Assembly: GCA_038380435.1 (NCBI GenBank)
Contig: JAWZYU010000013.1
Span: forward strand, 67,474,446 to 67,538,445
Length of the DNA stretch: 64,000 bases
Source of the DNA: Ryuthela nishihirai
Lineage: Eukaryota; Arthropoda; Arachnida; Araneae; Heptathelidae
Direction: 5' to 3'
This document shows, in pieces, positions 55,140 to 64,000 of this stretch; position 1 is the first letter of the stretch; the number at the start of each line of letters is the position of its first letter. Below the pieces are notes generated by a model, which worked only from the letters and a program-made list of their open reading frames with translations, had not been told where the DNA came from and did no database searches. The position numbers and the translations under genes are program-made.

Positions 55140-56634
55140 TATAATTTTTCCCCTCTCTTAATTTTTTTGTTACCGTACATCTACGTTATTTAATCTCTTA
55201 TATTGGCCGTGATTATTCGTTTTCTATACAAAAAATGTCATTAGTGCAGTTTAGTAAAATAAGGCTGATCCCTTCTTATACTATAAACAAAATGATTTAA
55301 TAATTGGAAATGATTAAAAACCTAAGAGAGGAAATCGAAACAATGGATAAACTCTCCTCTCATGAGTTAGAGCTCATGCTGACTCTTACAATTTAACTAA
55401 CTCTTTTACAAAATTGATCAAAGTCTTTAAGGGCTTCGCTCTTTGGGATGACTGATTGTTGTCCTATTTGCGTTTGCTGTCTCTTAATTTTACGGCGGAG
55501 CTGTTTTAAACCCTTAAATAACTTTCTTATTCAGAGGAAAACAAGGGATCATTCCTACCTCTTATTGTGATCGTGTCCTTGGCGGTTGTTAGTCCTCACG
55601 TAAGCAGGGGGCGAAGATCAAAAGAACATTAGTCCCTAATTGTATCTGCCAGTGTTGGCGAAGCCATCGAAATTCTGCTCGACGGCACTTGAAGAGGGAG
55701 TGAGGGCACACATCAGCAGGAACAGATGACCACTACAGCGTTACGGCTGGACGATCGTTCAGCCTGTCGGCATCTCCAATCATCAGCTCGTCATGGCGAG
55801 TATCAGGTTCAGGTGTCGACTTTCCGACGTTGTCACATTATAGGGTGAATAATCACCATCTCAGAGCGACATATACCACATCAGAATAACACGAACGTTT
55901 TTGGAGAACGTCAGGCGCGCCCTCTCCTGAGCGGAACAACACACGCACTCTTCGCTAGCATTCGCTCTTTTTCCTTTTCCTCTCCCCTCTCCAAAAAGTT
56001 TCGATGCCGAATTCTTTGTTAGTTCCTTTGCTTTTTTCCACTTTCCTCATTGGTCGCCCCCTCTTGCCCCACCGTCGGTAGTCCCGTGCATTGAGACTAA
56101 TGGAAGACTCCCACATTTACATAGGCCCACGTGGTCTTGGATTTTTGGGATGATCGCATCTGTAGCTCCTAGTTATAAATATTTATTATTTTATGAGTCT
56201 TCAATTCGCCGAAATTGTGAAGGGGGCCATAAACGTTCCAATCAAACCAGATGGAGCGGTTATATTTCGCCTCTCTTGTCCACTAATTGGGGTTAATGCT
56301 GCAGGTGCCGTTTTATGGGGGGTGCTTGTGTGTCGTAACGTATCTCTCGATGCGGTGGCGGCTCCATTAAAGCAGGGTCTTGCCGAAAGTTTTTCAGTTC
56401 TTTTTTTATTGCTCTCCCAGAAACGGACGATGAGCTCAACGGCGTGCGGGGGTGGATGGTGACCCTTCTGCAGTCATCTCCAGCTTCATCTCAGGGAAGG
56501 AAATCTTTCGCATTCCCACAGCCTCTCCTCCTTCGGAATGAAAAGCAGATCCACCAAGGAAATTCAAAGAGTTGATGAAACTTATTGTTCAGAATATTTC
56601 CTTGAAGTTATGAACGGATTGGAATCTGTTCATA
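55140..56634. other. Unidentified ~1.5-kb insert in the transposase gene
   Basis: Separates two adjacent transposase blocks. CAAAACG on the left and CAAAATG on the right may be a 7-bp target duplication. 55560-56130 and 56193-56560 are GC-richer than the flanks. An 89-codon frame (56193-56462) has no motif I know. No inverted ends, RT or transposase seen. Confidence 0.5.
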
Positions 56635-57135
56635 ACAAAATGACATTGGTGCTGCATACAGCAAGTTGCATGTGTTAGCCTCTGCCCAGGTATGCTGGTT
56701 GTGGCAATTCATGATTCCATTCCTGCAAAGGTCGCCTCGTCTGTCATCAGTATGTTTTGTACGAACGTGGGGTTCTGGGTACGTCTAGTAAAAACTACTC
56801 ACAGAAAGCACATCATGAAGGTTTGTCTGTTGGTGACAATGATTGCATCACTTGATGTGATATGGCTGCAGTCGGTTCTCCTATAATGTTTCCCAAAGTA
56901 GTTTTTGAAATGTTCCCAACAATGCCGCTACACTACTGATGATCTTGTCAAATAATTATATACGATATTAAGGATAATACCTTTGAGCCGTACAATGGTG
57001 GCCACAGATGATGGTCATTGATCCAAGGTAACCATGTTCCTGTAACCAATGATCAATCTGAAACATTTTCCGGTGATCAGGCGTAGGTTTTTGTATCAGA
57101 GAGCATCTGCCGCCCCATTCCCTGTTCATTCTCCC

Positions 57136-57559
57136 ACCATTAGATTCATATTAAGGTAATCACCATACCTGTAATCCATGAAATAAACTTGAGGGGTGGG
57201 AAATCCATTTACATTTCAAATAAATTTCCGTCGAACAAATTTCCATCGAACAAATTTCTGTCGAACAAATCACACCAAACCCATGAATTTATGAACCCTT
57301 AGTTTTGGGTTCATTCTTGGAATTTATAATTCTCATCATTACGAATGAAATAAAAGTATCATATAGTTTCTTAACACAGAAAATGCACAATAAAGAAAAA
57401 ACATTCTAATAGTTGTCTAACGTCTCGCTTCTCAAAGCGGAAGAGTGTGATATGCAAAGTAAGTGGGCAATAAAAACAGTTTCAGGAACGAGCACTTCAC
57501 ATTTCGGATTAATGGCTGCTTTATTGATCGTTTCGGATTACAGTTCTGTTACAATGCAA
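57136..57559. other. Anonymous DNA with a short minisatellite
   Basis: Three 15-bp units TTCCGTCGAACAAAT at 57226-57270. No gene. Confidence 0.6.
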
Positions 57560-58460
57560 AGAGAAGGAACCATTTAGATGACGGTCAGAAGTGGGGAACC
57601 ATTTGAATGGATGGAAGCAGGACAGCAACATAGAGTAGTTGCCAGATTCATAAATGTTTCGGAAAGTGTAATTTCCAGACTCTGGAGATGTTTTCAAGAC
57701 ATTGAAACATGCTCTAGAAGAAGAGACATAATAGGCCAAGAGCCACAACAGTTCGAGATGATAATTTACTGTCTCTAACTACAAGGTGTAATAGAATTAT
57801 GTGAGCACGCCAAATTGCATTAGAGATGCCAGCTGCCACAGGAAGGACAGTATCCAGAATAACTCTGTCCCGATGACTTCATGAGAGGATTATATGGTCG
57901 AAGACCTGTAGTCCACATCTCACCAACCACAGCTCATTGGATGTCATGACTGGAATCGAGCAGGCAGCACTTCAATTGGATCCGTTCTCTTTCGGATGAA
58001 TCACATAGATCGAAAGTAGCGATTCTCAGCGCCAATGCAACTGGAGAGAGCACGGAATGTATTTTGGCGAGAATGGTTTGTTTGTTCTGGGGGTATAACA
58101 ATAAATGGCAGGACTGACCTGTGTGTCTTCTCAAGAAGGACACTAACTGCATTAAGATACAGAGACGAGCTCCTAGAGCCTTATGAGAAACTTTTTAGAG
58201 GTGCCAGTGGATCAGAATTAAATTTTTAGATGATAATGCTCATCGACATAGAGCTCAGATAGCGGAGGAATACCTTGAGAGTGAAGATATCCAGAGAATG
58301 GATTCTCCAGCGAGGTCTCAACTCCATCCAAGGACCTTTCATGAGCTGAAAAACACTCTTGTAGAAGAGTGGAATTTGCTGCCCTCTGCATTGTTGGATA
58401 ACTTTATTAGAAGCACGAGAGATCATAATGCAAGCTTCATTGCTGTTATGGGTTTAGTAT
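57560..58460 (+). pseudogene. Tc1-like transposase, dead
   Basis: N-terminal helix-turn-helix: PFEWMEAGQQHRVVARFINV, SESVISRLWRCFQD (57599-57706). Then, in other frames, LERARNVFWREWFVCSGGI TINGRTDLCVFS (58038-58134), ALRYRDELLEP (58151) and DDNAHRHRAQIAEEYLESED (58229) with the second catalytic Asp. The segment with the third acidic residue is deleted after MDSPARS. C-terminal RDHNASFIAVMG. The order matches Tc1-type enzymes. Possible right end CATCAGTG-TA at 58711-58718; the left end was not found. Heavily decayed. Confidence 0.75.
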
Positions 58461-58716
58461 TCCTACCTAAATAATGTTAACTTCAATATCTGCGGTGATC
58501 TATAATTTTTCATAATTCGAAAATTTTTTCGAGATGTTCTATGATTGGAAACTTTATTTTATAATAACACAGGTATTTCGATATAGTCTTTATTTCAAAT
58601 GTAAATAATAATATATGTGGTATTGAATAATCTCTGAAACTTTTGTTAAATTCTAAAAGGGATTTCATGAGATATTTGCCTTTTTTTGAAACTTCCTTAA
58701 ATTATGACCATCAGTG

Positions 58717-59940
58717 TACACCGAAGAGCCAAAACATTATGACCAGGTGTCTTTATGCAAATCGAAGTAACTCCAGGTAAACGACGGTGCATGTGAATGT
58801 CAGAGAACGGTATAAATAACACCTGATACTGAGCTCCGTTAATAAGTGTTATTTTTGTTCTTCAGATCGGAAAGGTAGCGGACTTAAGTGAGTTTGACAA
58901 AGATCAAATTGTAATGGCCAGACGACTGGGTCAATGCATTTCCGAGATGGCTAGGCTTGTGGGGTGCTCACAGTAAGCTGTGGTTAGTACCTTCAAAAAG
59001 TGGTCCGAGGAGGGAAAAACCACGAACCACTGCAAGGGGTTGGCCTACCACAACTGATGGATGTTAGAGGTGAGCGAAGGCTATCCCCTATGGTACGAGC
59101 CAACAGAAGGGATACTGTCGCTCAACTCATCCGTAATTTGAATATTGGAGATGGGAATAATGTGTCATAACACACAGTACATCGGACCCTGCTGAAAATG
59201 GGGTTGCATAGCCACAGGCTGCTCTGAGTGCCTATGTTAACCTCGGTTCACCATCGAAAGTGCCTACAATGGGCATGCGAGCATCAAAACTGAACCTTGA
59301 ATGATTGGAAGAAGGTAGTCTGGTCTGATTAATCTTGTTTCCTGTTACACTATGTGGATGACCGGGTACGTGGGCATCGTTTGCTTGGGGAAGTGTTGGC
59401 ACCAGGATGCACCGTGAGACAAAAGCAAGCTGGTGGAGGAAGTGTAATGCTTTGGACAATGTTCTGCTTGAAAACCCTGGCTCCAGTCATTCACGTGCAG
59501 GAAACTATGATGTCTACCACCTACCTAAACATCATTGCAAACTAGGTACATCCTTTCATGGCAAATGTATTTCCCCCTCTAGTAGTGCCTTCTTTCAGCA
59601 TGATAATGCACCATGCCACACTGCCCAAATTGTTTGAGAGGGTTCGTGGAACGTGAGGAAAACTTCCAGGTATTGCCCTCTCTTCCAAATTCCCCAAACA
59701 TCAATCCAATCGAGTATTTGTGGTTTGTGCTGGAACAGCATATCCGATCTGCGGCGGATCAACCACGTAACGTACGAGAGTTAAAGGATCTATTGGTAAC
59801 GTGTTGGTACCAGATACCACAAGACATCTTTAAATACCTTCTAGCTTCCATGCTTCACTGGGTAAGAGCTGCTTTGGCGGCACATAGAAGACCAGCATCA
59901 TATTAAGAAGGTTGTCATAACGTTTTGGCTCTCCGGTGTA
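58717..59940 (+). mobile_element. Tc1-like element (1.22 kb)
   Basis: Element 58719-59938 between TA (58717-58718) and TA (59939-59940). Ends CACCGAAGAGCCAAAACATT and, complemented from the right, CACCGGAGAGCCAAAACGTT. One degenerate transposase on the plus strand. It abuts the right side of the previous Tc1 remnant. Confidence 0.92.
58890..59906 (+). pseudogene. Tc1-like transposase, dead
   Basis: N-terminal region [27 protein letters not shown] (58897-58975), then stops and frame changes. Later GGGSVMLWTMFCLKTL in the frame at 59426, FFQHDNAPCHTAQIV (59592, second Asp) and, after a frameshift, NINPIEYLWFVLEQHI (59699, catalytic Glu, hence DD34E). The C-terminus is intact to the stop after HRRPASY. 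The first catalytic Asp region near 59320 is destroyed. Confidence 0.85.
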
Positions 59941-60329
59941 CGACCGAGTTCCGCTAAAGTCTCGATGCCGAAAAAATGACGAGCAAAATAAGAATTTGAC
60001 AAATGCGAGAGTAATTTAGGGATTTTTCTTAACACGAGATAACGACAGAAAAATGACTATAAAAATTTGATGTTTATAAATATTGATTCTCAAAGTCACA
60101 GGCGGACTCTGATGAGCTGTTATGTTATTTAGATGACACTTAAGGAGCACATATGGCGCTAAAAGAGAAAAGGTATATGCCAAAAAACGAAGGCAATAAC
60201 CGTAATATAAAAAGTGAACCACAGTGCTCAAAATTGCTTAAGGAATATTACATAAAAGAGCAGGGAAAAAGTAGGAAGGCAACAAAACTAAGAAGAAATG
60301 TTTGAAAAAATAAATTGTTATTTTTCCTC
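59941..60329. other. Anonymous DNA
   Basis: No feature recognised. Confidence 0.45.
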
Positions 60330-60595
60330 CAAGTTGCGCTTTTTTTTGTTCAGATTAACTTAAATGACATGTCGCAAGATCCCAACCTTAAAGAAAGTTG
60401 TAGAAGGGATCCACTGGACAGCTATTAGGAGACCGACAGAAGCCATCCGTCAACACCATTTATCATATTACTTACCGTGCAGAAGGTAATGCTATCCTGC
60501 ACACAAACATAATCCAATCAGTGGGGATTCTACGCCGGGGCAACAGGGACAATGCTCTAGGGTCAGAGATGTATAGGGGCCCAGTGAGAGTGCCC
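60330..60595 (-). mobile_element. Degenerate SINE copy
   Basis: GATCCACTGGACAGCTATTAGGAGAC and later phrases align poorly but in order to the SINE body. Older than its neighbour, which starts 30 bp on. Confidence 0.5.
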
Positions 60596-60627
60596 TGATT
60601 GGGTTTCGATGATTGGGTTCGATTCGA

Positions 60628-60972
60628 CCATGGGCTAAATGGCCAGGTCACATGGACCCCGAAAGCTCAGAGAAGGTTGGGGAAGGGGACCCACTGGAAG
60701 AGCTGTTGGGATACAGATGGTAGCCTCCCGTCAAGGCCATCCAGCGTGTTCTTTAACGTGCACAGGGTATGGCTCTCCCACACACGGGTACATGGCTTAA
60801 TGTCCCATCGGACGGAAGAAGGCCTTTCCAAGCCCATCGGTGTCCCTACTGACCGTGGGCAGGGCGGGAAATTTTACGGAGATAAATCTCAATGCTGATC
60901 CAGCTGGGACTCGAACCTGGGAACGACAGATTACGAGTCTGGCGCGCTACCGACTGAGCCACCCCGCCCCAC
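60628..60972 (-). mobile_element. tRNA-derived SINE, copy G
   Basis: Well preserved from CCATGGGCTAAATGGCC to the tRNA head (GCGCTACCGACTGAGCCACC). The last 30-40 bp of the tail are missing on the left, where GTTTCGATGATTGGGTTCGA is found instead. Confidence 0.88.
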
Positions 60973-62785
60973 AAGGTGAATATAAGTCAAATTGGAATGG
61001 AAGTTATAAAACACAAAATAAGTATATTCGTAGCACTTATACTTAGGGTCCCTTTTTTATGATTTCATGAGTTACTTCCTATATTCGCCATATTCTTCTT
61101 CTAGGGTGGTCTTTCTTTTTTTATCTTTAAATAGTGGGCAACGTCATTGCTCTTTTTCTTTGCATTGTTTACATGCATATGTTTTCGATTGTATGAAAGT
61201 GTTTCCCATTTTTATTATATTATATATAATTATATATATATATATATATAATTATTTTATAATATATTATTTTATAATATATTATAATTGTTGTCCTGGT
61301 TTTCGCATTTTCTTACTTTAAATGCATATTCTCCTTAATCAAGTAAACCAAACATCGCTATAAAATCGTTGTGTAAAAACATTCACCTGGCAAAGATCTA
61401 CTAAGAGAGTAAATTCCGAAAACAGCAACTAAAATGAACTTTGAAAATAAATTTAAAAAAATATGAGAGTAAAAACTGACTTGAGAAAAGAAAAGTTGAT
61501 GTTTGATGACAATATGAAAAAAAAAAAGAGAGAAAAGGTCTCTCAAAGAACATCAGCCTTCCTCCTATTCGATTCCCAGCTTTGCTGTTAGAAAGAGAGA
61601 AATCAGAGTCGAATATTTTTTTTTACCACTGATGCGAAACCACTGAAACAGGAACACGATAGAATATCATCTTTGGCTAACATCGATGAGCAAGAAAGTC
61701 GGGAACTCCAGGACGACGCGTTTATCGATTTCGCCCATATTTTTCTCTGTGAGAAGAACAGCATCTTTTAACTCTAATGTCCCGTTACCCAGAAGCGGAT
61801 TTGTCTGTTTTTCTAATCCGCTGTTACACTTTACTATTTTACATAAAGAGAGGCCCAGGAAGAGTGATAATAGCCTCTATAGGTTCAACTACAAAGAGAC
61901 TTCTTACTCCTCGGAGTTGTTAGGAATCCAAAGAAATTTGTAGTTCACAAACTTTCGTGTTTTGTCACAAAAGAGAAACCGACATGAGAACAAAATGAAA
62001 GAACGGATAAAACTAACGGATGATTTCGGCATATAAGACATTTAGGTGAAAAAACGAAAACCGTAAGAATAAGAAGATATACATGAATATTTTTAAATAA
62101 ATCAGTACTTTAAGATCAAATAGTATTGTTTCAAAACTTTTATATAAAAATATTCAATAAATATTATATATATATTTATGGAATTAGTATATTAGGAATA
62201 TTTAATTGCATTTATTTTAAAAAATAAGCTTATTGCTACGGCAAAAGCAAATTGCAGTGGGTTTTATTGAACAACCAATAATTATATTTATCAATTCGGC
62301 AGTTCAAATCAAAAACCATAATGACAGTAGATATGCTTATATTTAGTTATTAATATTTCTATTTTGGCATTCCTTTAAGTTTACTTCTCTTCTGGTTTTA
62401 TTGCAATTCGCAAGTTTGCTGCAGTTTAATGATCCAAACGGTTTCATAACGAAATTGTTATAAGCTATTTACTACTTGATGAAATGTTCAAGAAGTTGTA
62501 TTTCTTTTTTCTTTAAATCTTAAGTAGTAGCATAAATGACATTTTCTGGCACAGTAAAATGGGCTGAAGAATTCTATGAAAATCCATTGGAACAGTTATG
62601 GGGGATGAGGGAAAAAGTATGTTTCCTGTGGTTTTTATCAAAAAATGCGTGAAAATTAGAAAAAATGGGGGTGATTTTTAGCATCCCCATTATAAATGCT
62701 AATTTAAGTTTTTAAAATTAAAAAAAGCTAATTTAAGTTTTTTTTCGGAAGATTAGGTTTAAACTAGTTTTGTGAATTAGTTTAA
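60973..62785. other. Anonymous AT-rich DNA
   Basis: TA-rich microsatellite at 61219-61290. No gene motif in the open frames (61067-61321, 61686-61943). Confidence 0.45.
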
Positions 62786-62900
62786 ATCATAGATTCCCAA
62801 CGGGGGCGATACCGCCCCCCAGTGGGCGCTGGAGCCTTCCATGGGGGCGGTAGCGGATCCAGAGGCAAATGGGGGTCGTTGAGGCAGTCAAGAGTGGCGG
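62786..62900 (+). mobile_element. hAT-type terminal sequence
   Basis: CATAGATTCCCAACGGGGGC GATACCGCCCCCCAGTGG resembles the CAGTGGTTCCCAACC-type ends of hAT elements that carry BED-type transposases. It may be the left end of the element whose gene starts at 63958. Confidence 0.5.
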
Positions 62901-62954
62901 TCAAATAAATAAATAAATTTAATGGAATTTTCTGTGACAACCTTTTTATCTCTT

Positions 62955-63420
62955 CTATTCTGTGGTGTCTTCCTGGTGATTCTGGTCATCCACTACCTCA
63001 TCCGTCATGTACAATTTTTCAACTGCAGTTTGGACAATAAGTTCCCTGCTACTGCCTACTAGCGTACTGGTACGTCTGAAGTCGACTGAGATGCTCTCAA
63101 AAGTTCTCTTCAAGATCACAGATTGGATATAAGCTTCCATATGTTTTCCCACTCCAAGTCGCTTTGAGTATGTTTTATGGTACGTAGTTACAATACCATC
63201 CCACATCAGAACATAAGGTATAATATTAACATTACACTTGTGAATTAGGCTCAACTCATTAGCCAGCAGATCATACTTCCTCTACTTTTCAACCTCTACT
63301 GCCTGCAGGTTATCCTGAGATATTATTCCTACTTCAATAATTGTAATCTCATTCAATACCTTAACATGCACTGCTATATCAGGCTTATTATGTTGGACAT
63401 GTGTGTCCTTCCTGATAAGC
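62955..63420 (-). pseudogene. C-terminus of a LINE with restriction-like endonuclease
   Basis: On the minus strand NKPDIAVHVK and TIIEVGI fit the PD...(D/E) core of the restriction-like endonuclease found after the RT in R2/R4-group LINEs. Then, after one in-frame stop, KYDLLANELSLIHKC, IIPYVLMWDGIVTTYHKTYS and EAYIQSVILKRTFESIS complete the C-terminal domain (63254-62955). The endonuclease nicks the target site. The RT is absent, so only the 3' end of an element remains. Clade is uncertain. Confidence 0.7.
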
Positions 63421-63435
63421 AAATCAACCTTGATG

Positions 63436-63500
63436 CAATAATAATAATAATATAATAATAATAATAAATTTATTATATTTAATATTTTTTTATAATTATT
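63436..63500. repeat. (AAT)n/(TA)-rich microsatellite
   Basis: Runs of ATA/AAT (63438-63467) next to the broken upstream edge of the LINE fragment. Confidence 0.85.
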
Positions 63501-63957
63501 TTTTAATATAATAAAATACTTTGAAAATACCTGTTTTCATGAATAAATATTTCATCTAGCTATGCAAATTATCTTATTGTTATCGCGTTAATAAGTATTT
63601 TTAAATTAGCATTAGGTATACCTATACCTAATTTGTTTTAGTTTAGAATAGATTGACGGTGACAAGTCCTTGCAAGTTGGTAGGCAAACACGCGGTTCAT
63701 GCAATTTAACATGTTTCGACAAGAATATGGGAGCTTGAAATGACTTGTTTACGGAGCAAGTGCGCCGGCATCGCAAACATACAAATTAATGCGTGCACAA
63801 AATCAAATCTATAAAAGCGATAGCTCTAGGAATGTTTTATTATTTTTATGTGCTTCGCCGTGATAAATAGTCGTGAGTGATAAGTGTTAGAAGTCATTAT
63901 AAACATTATTTTTATAATTATCTATAAATCTGTTGAGAAGTTAATTTGTATTTGAAA
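63501..63957 (+). other. Upstream region of the hAT gene
   Basis: No coding signal. TATAAAAG at 63811-63818 could be a TATA box for the gene starting at 63958. Confidence 0.4.
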
Positions 63958-64000
63958 ATGTCTGAATCTACACCTAAAAAGAAATGCCGGCAGTACAATA
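63958..64000 (+). CDS. hAT transposase (BED-type, ZBED5/SCAND3-like), N-terminus
   Basis: ATG at 63958 starts MSESTPKKKCRQYN, cut by the window end. The start MS...KK(K/R)CRQY is typical of a large group of hAT transposases and their domesticated relatives (ZBED5-like, SCAND3-like), where it is followed by a Cys/His finger and a long RNase H-fold DDE domain. Only 14 codons are visible, so integrity cannot be judged. Preceded by an AT-rich leader. Confidence 0.55.
   Translation, partial: MSESTPKKKCRQYN

Larger units (their letters stand above)
53913..57135 (-). pseudogene. Tc1/mariner transposase gene split by two insertions
   Basis: Minus-strand transposase of the DUF4817 + DDE_3 group. N-terminal part 57135-56635: MFQIDHWLQEHG, then FVQNILMTDEATF (first Asp) and HATCCMQHQCHF. 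The next block, FAINVWVMRNTLIGI, appears only at about 55145, after 1.5 kb of foreign DNA. C-terminal part 55145-54255: PARSPDLNPPNVYLWD (third acidic residue changed to Asn), then CDKLCLKYF, a SINE, and RCIRANGGNFQHLL as the end. The left element end is probably CAGGATGACAAGGAACGG at 53915 after TA. The right end was not found. Dead. Confidence 0.75.

Noticed and set aside
56193..56462. 89-codon gene in the 1.5-kb insert
   Set aside because: No recognised domain, and part of the insert of unknown origin; not called as a CDS.

Overview
This window looks like repeat-dense, AT-rich intergenic DNA from an arthropod, most likely a chelicerate and probably a spider. The evidence is indirect. There is no bacterial gene structure, and nearly every recognisable coding trace is a eukaryotic transposable element. 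The Ty3/gypsy gag with a charged coiled-coil N-terminus, the single-ORF APE-type LINE, the Tc1/mariner families with an extra N-terminal helix-turn-helix domain, and the Polinton-type polymerase are combinations I associate with spider genomes. I found no convincing host gene; the only weak candidate is a possible exon at about 13214-13497 (-).

Layout. 1-3.3 kb: two I/Jockey-type LINE fragments tail to tail. 3.3-8.0 kb: a broken Ty3/gypsy element (gag, an inverted gag piece, protease, long charged linker, then a candidate LTR at 7185-7964). 8.0-13.2 kb: a 27-bp minisatellite, a tRNA-derived SINE, and a nearly intact 3.6-kb RTE-like LINE inserted in a ~291-bp satellite. 13.2-22.3 kb: mostly anonymous AT-rich DNA with SINEs, an hAT MITE with an 8-bp target duplication, and a dead Tc1 gene. 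22.3-29 kb: anonymous DNA with a recent 269-bp tandem duplication and dispersed repeats. 29-31.3 kb: a 1.29-kb Tc1/mariner element. 32.3-36.4 kb: a degenerate Polinton/Maverick-type DNA polymerase B interrupted by a LINE. 38.0-39.8 kb: an element with 559-bp terminal inverted repeats and a conserved protein of unknown function. 41.4-45.1 kb: a second full-length, decayed LINE of the same family. 45-52.8 kb: MITEs, a mariner, tRNA-like repeats, and two internally deleted Tc1/mariner derivatives. 53.9-60 kb: three more dead Tc1/mariner genes, one of them split by a SINE and by about 1.5 kb of unidentified DNA. 60-64 kb: SINEs, the end of a restriction-like-endonuclease LINE, and at the right edge the start of an apparently open hAT (BED-type) transposase gene.

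How it fits together. The window is a layered record of insertion. One SINE family of about 380 bp occurs in nine copies. LINE copies lie inside a satellite and inside a polymerase gene, and MITEs lie inside a SINE and inside a tRNA-like repeat. Several target-site duplications can be read directly. Most reading frames are broken; the least damaged are the LINE at 9507-12473 (one nonsense codon) and the unknown-family ORF at 38551-39171 (one nonsense codon). The most promising lead for something poorly described is the 38017-39789 element.
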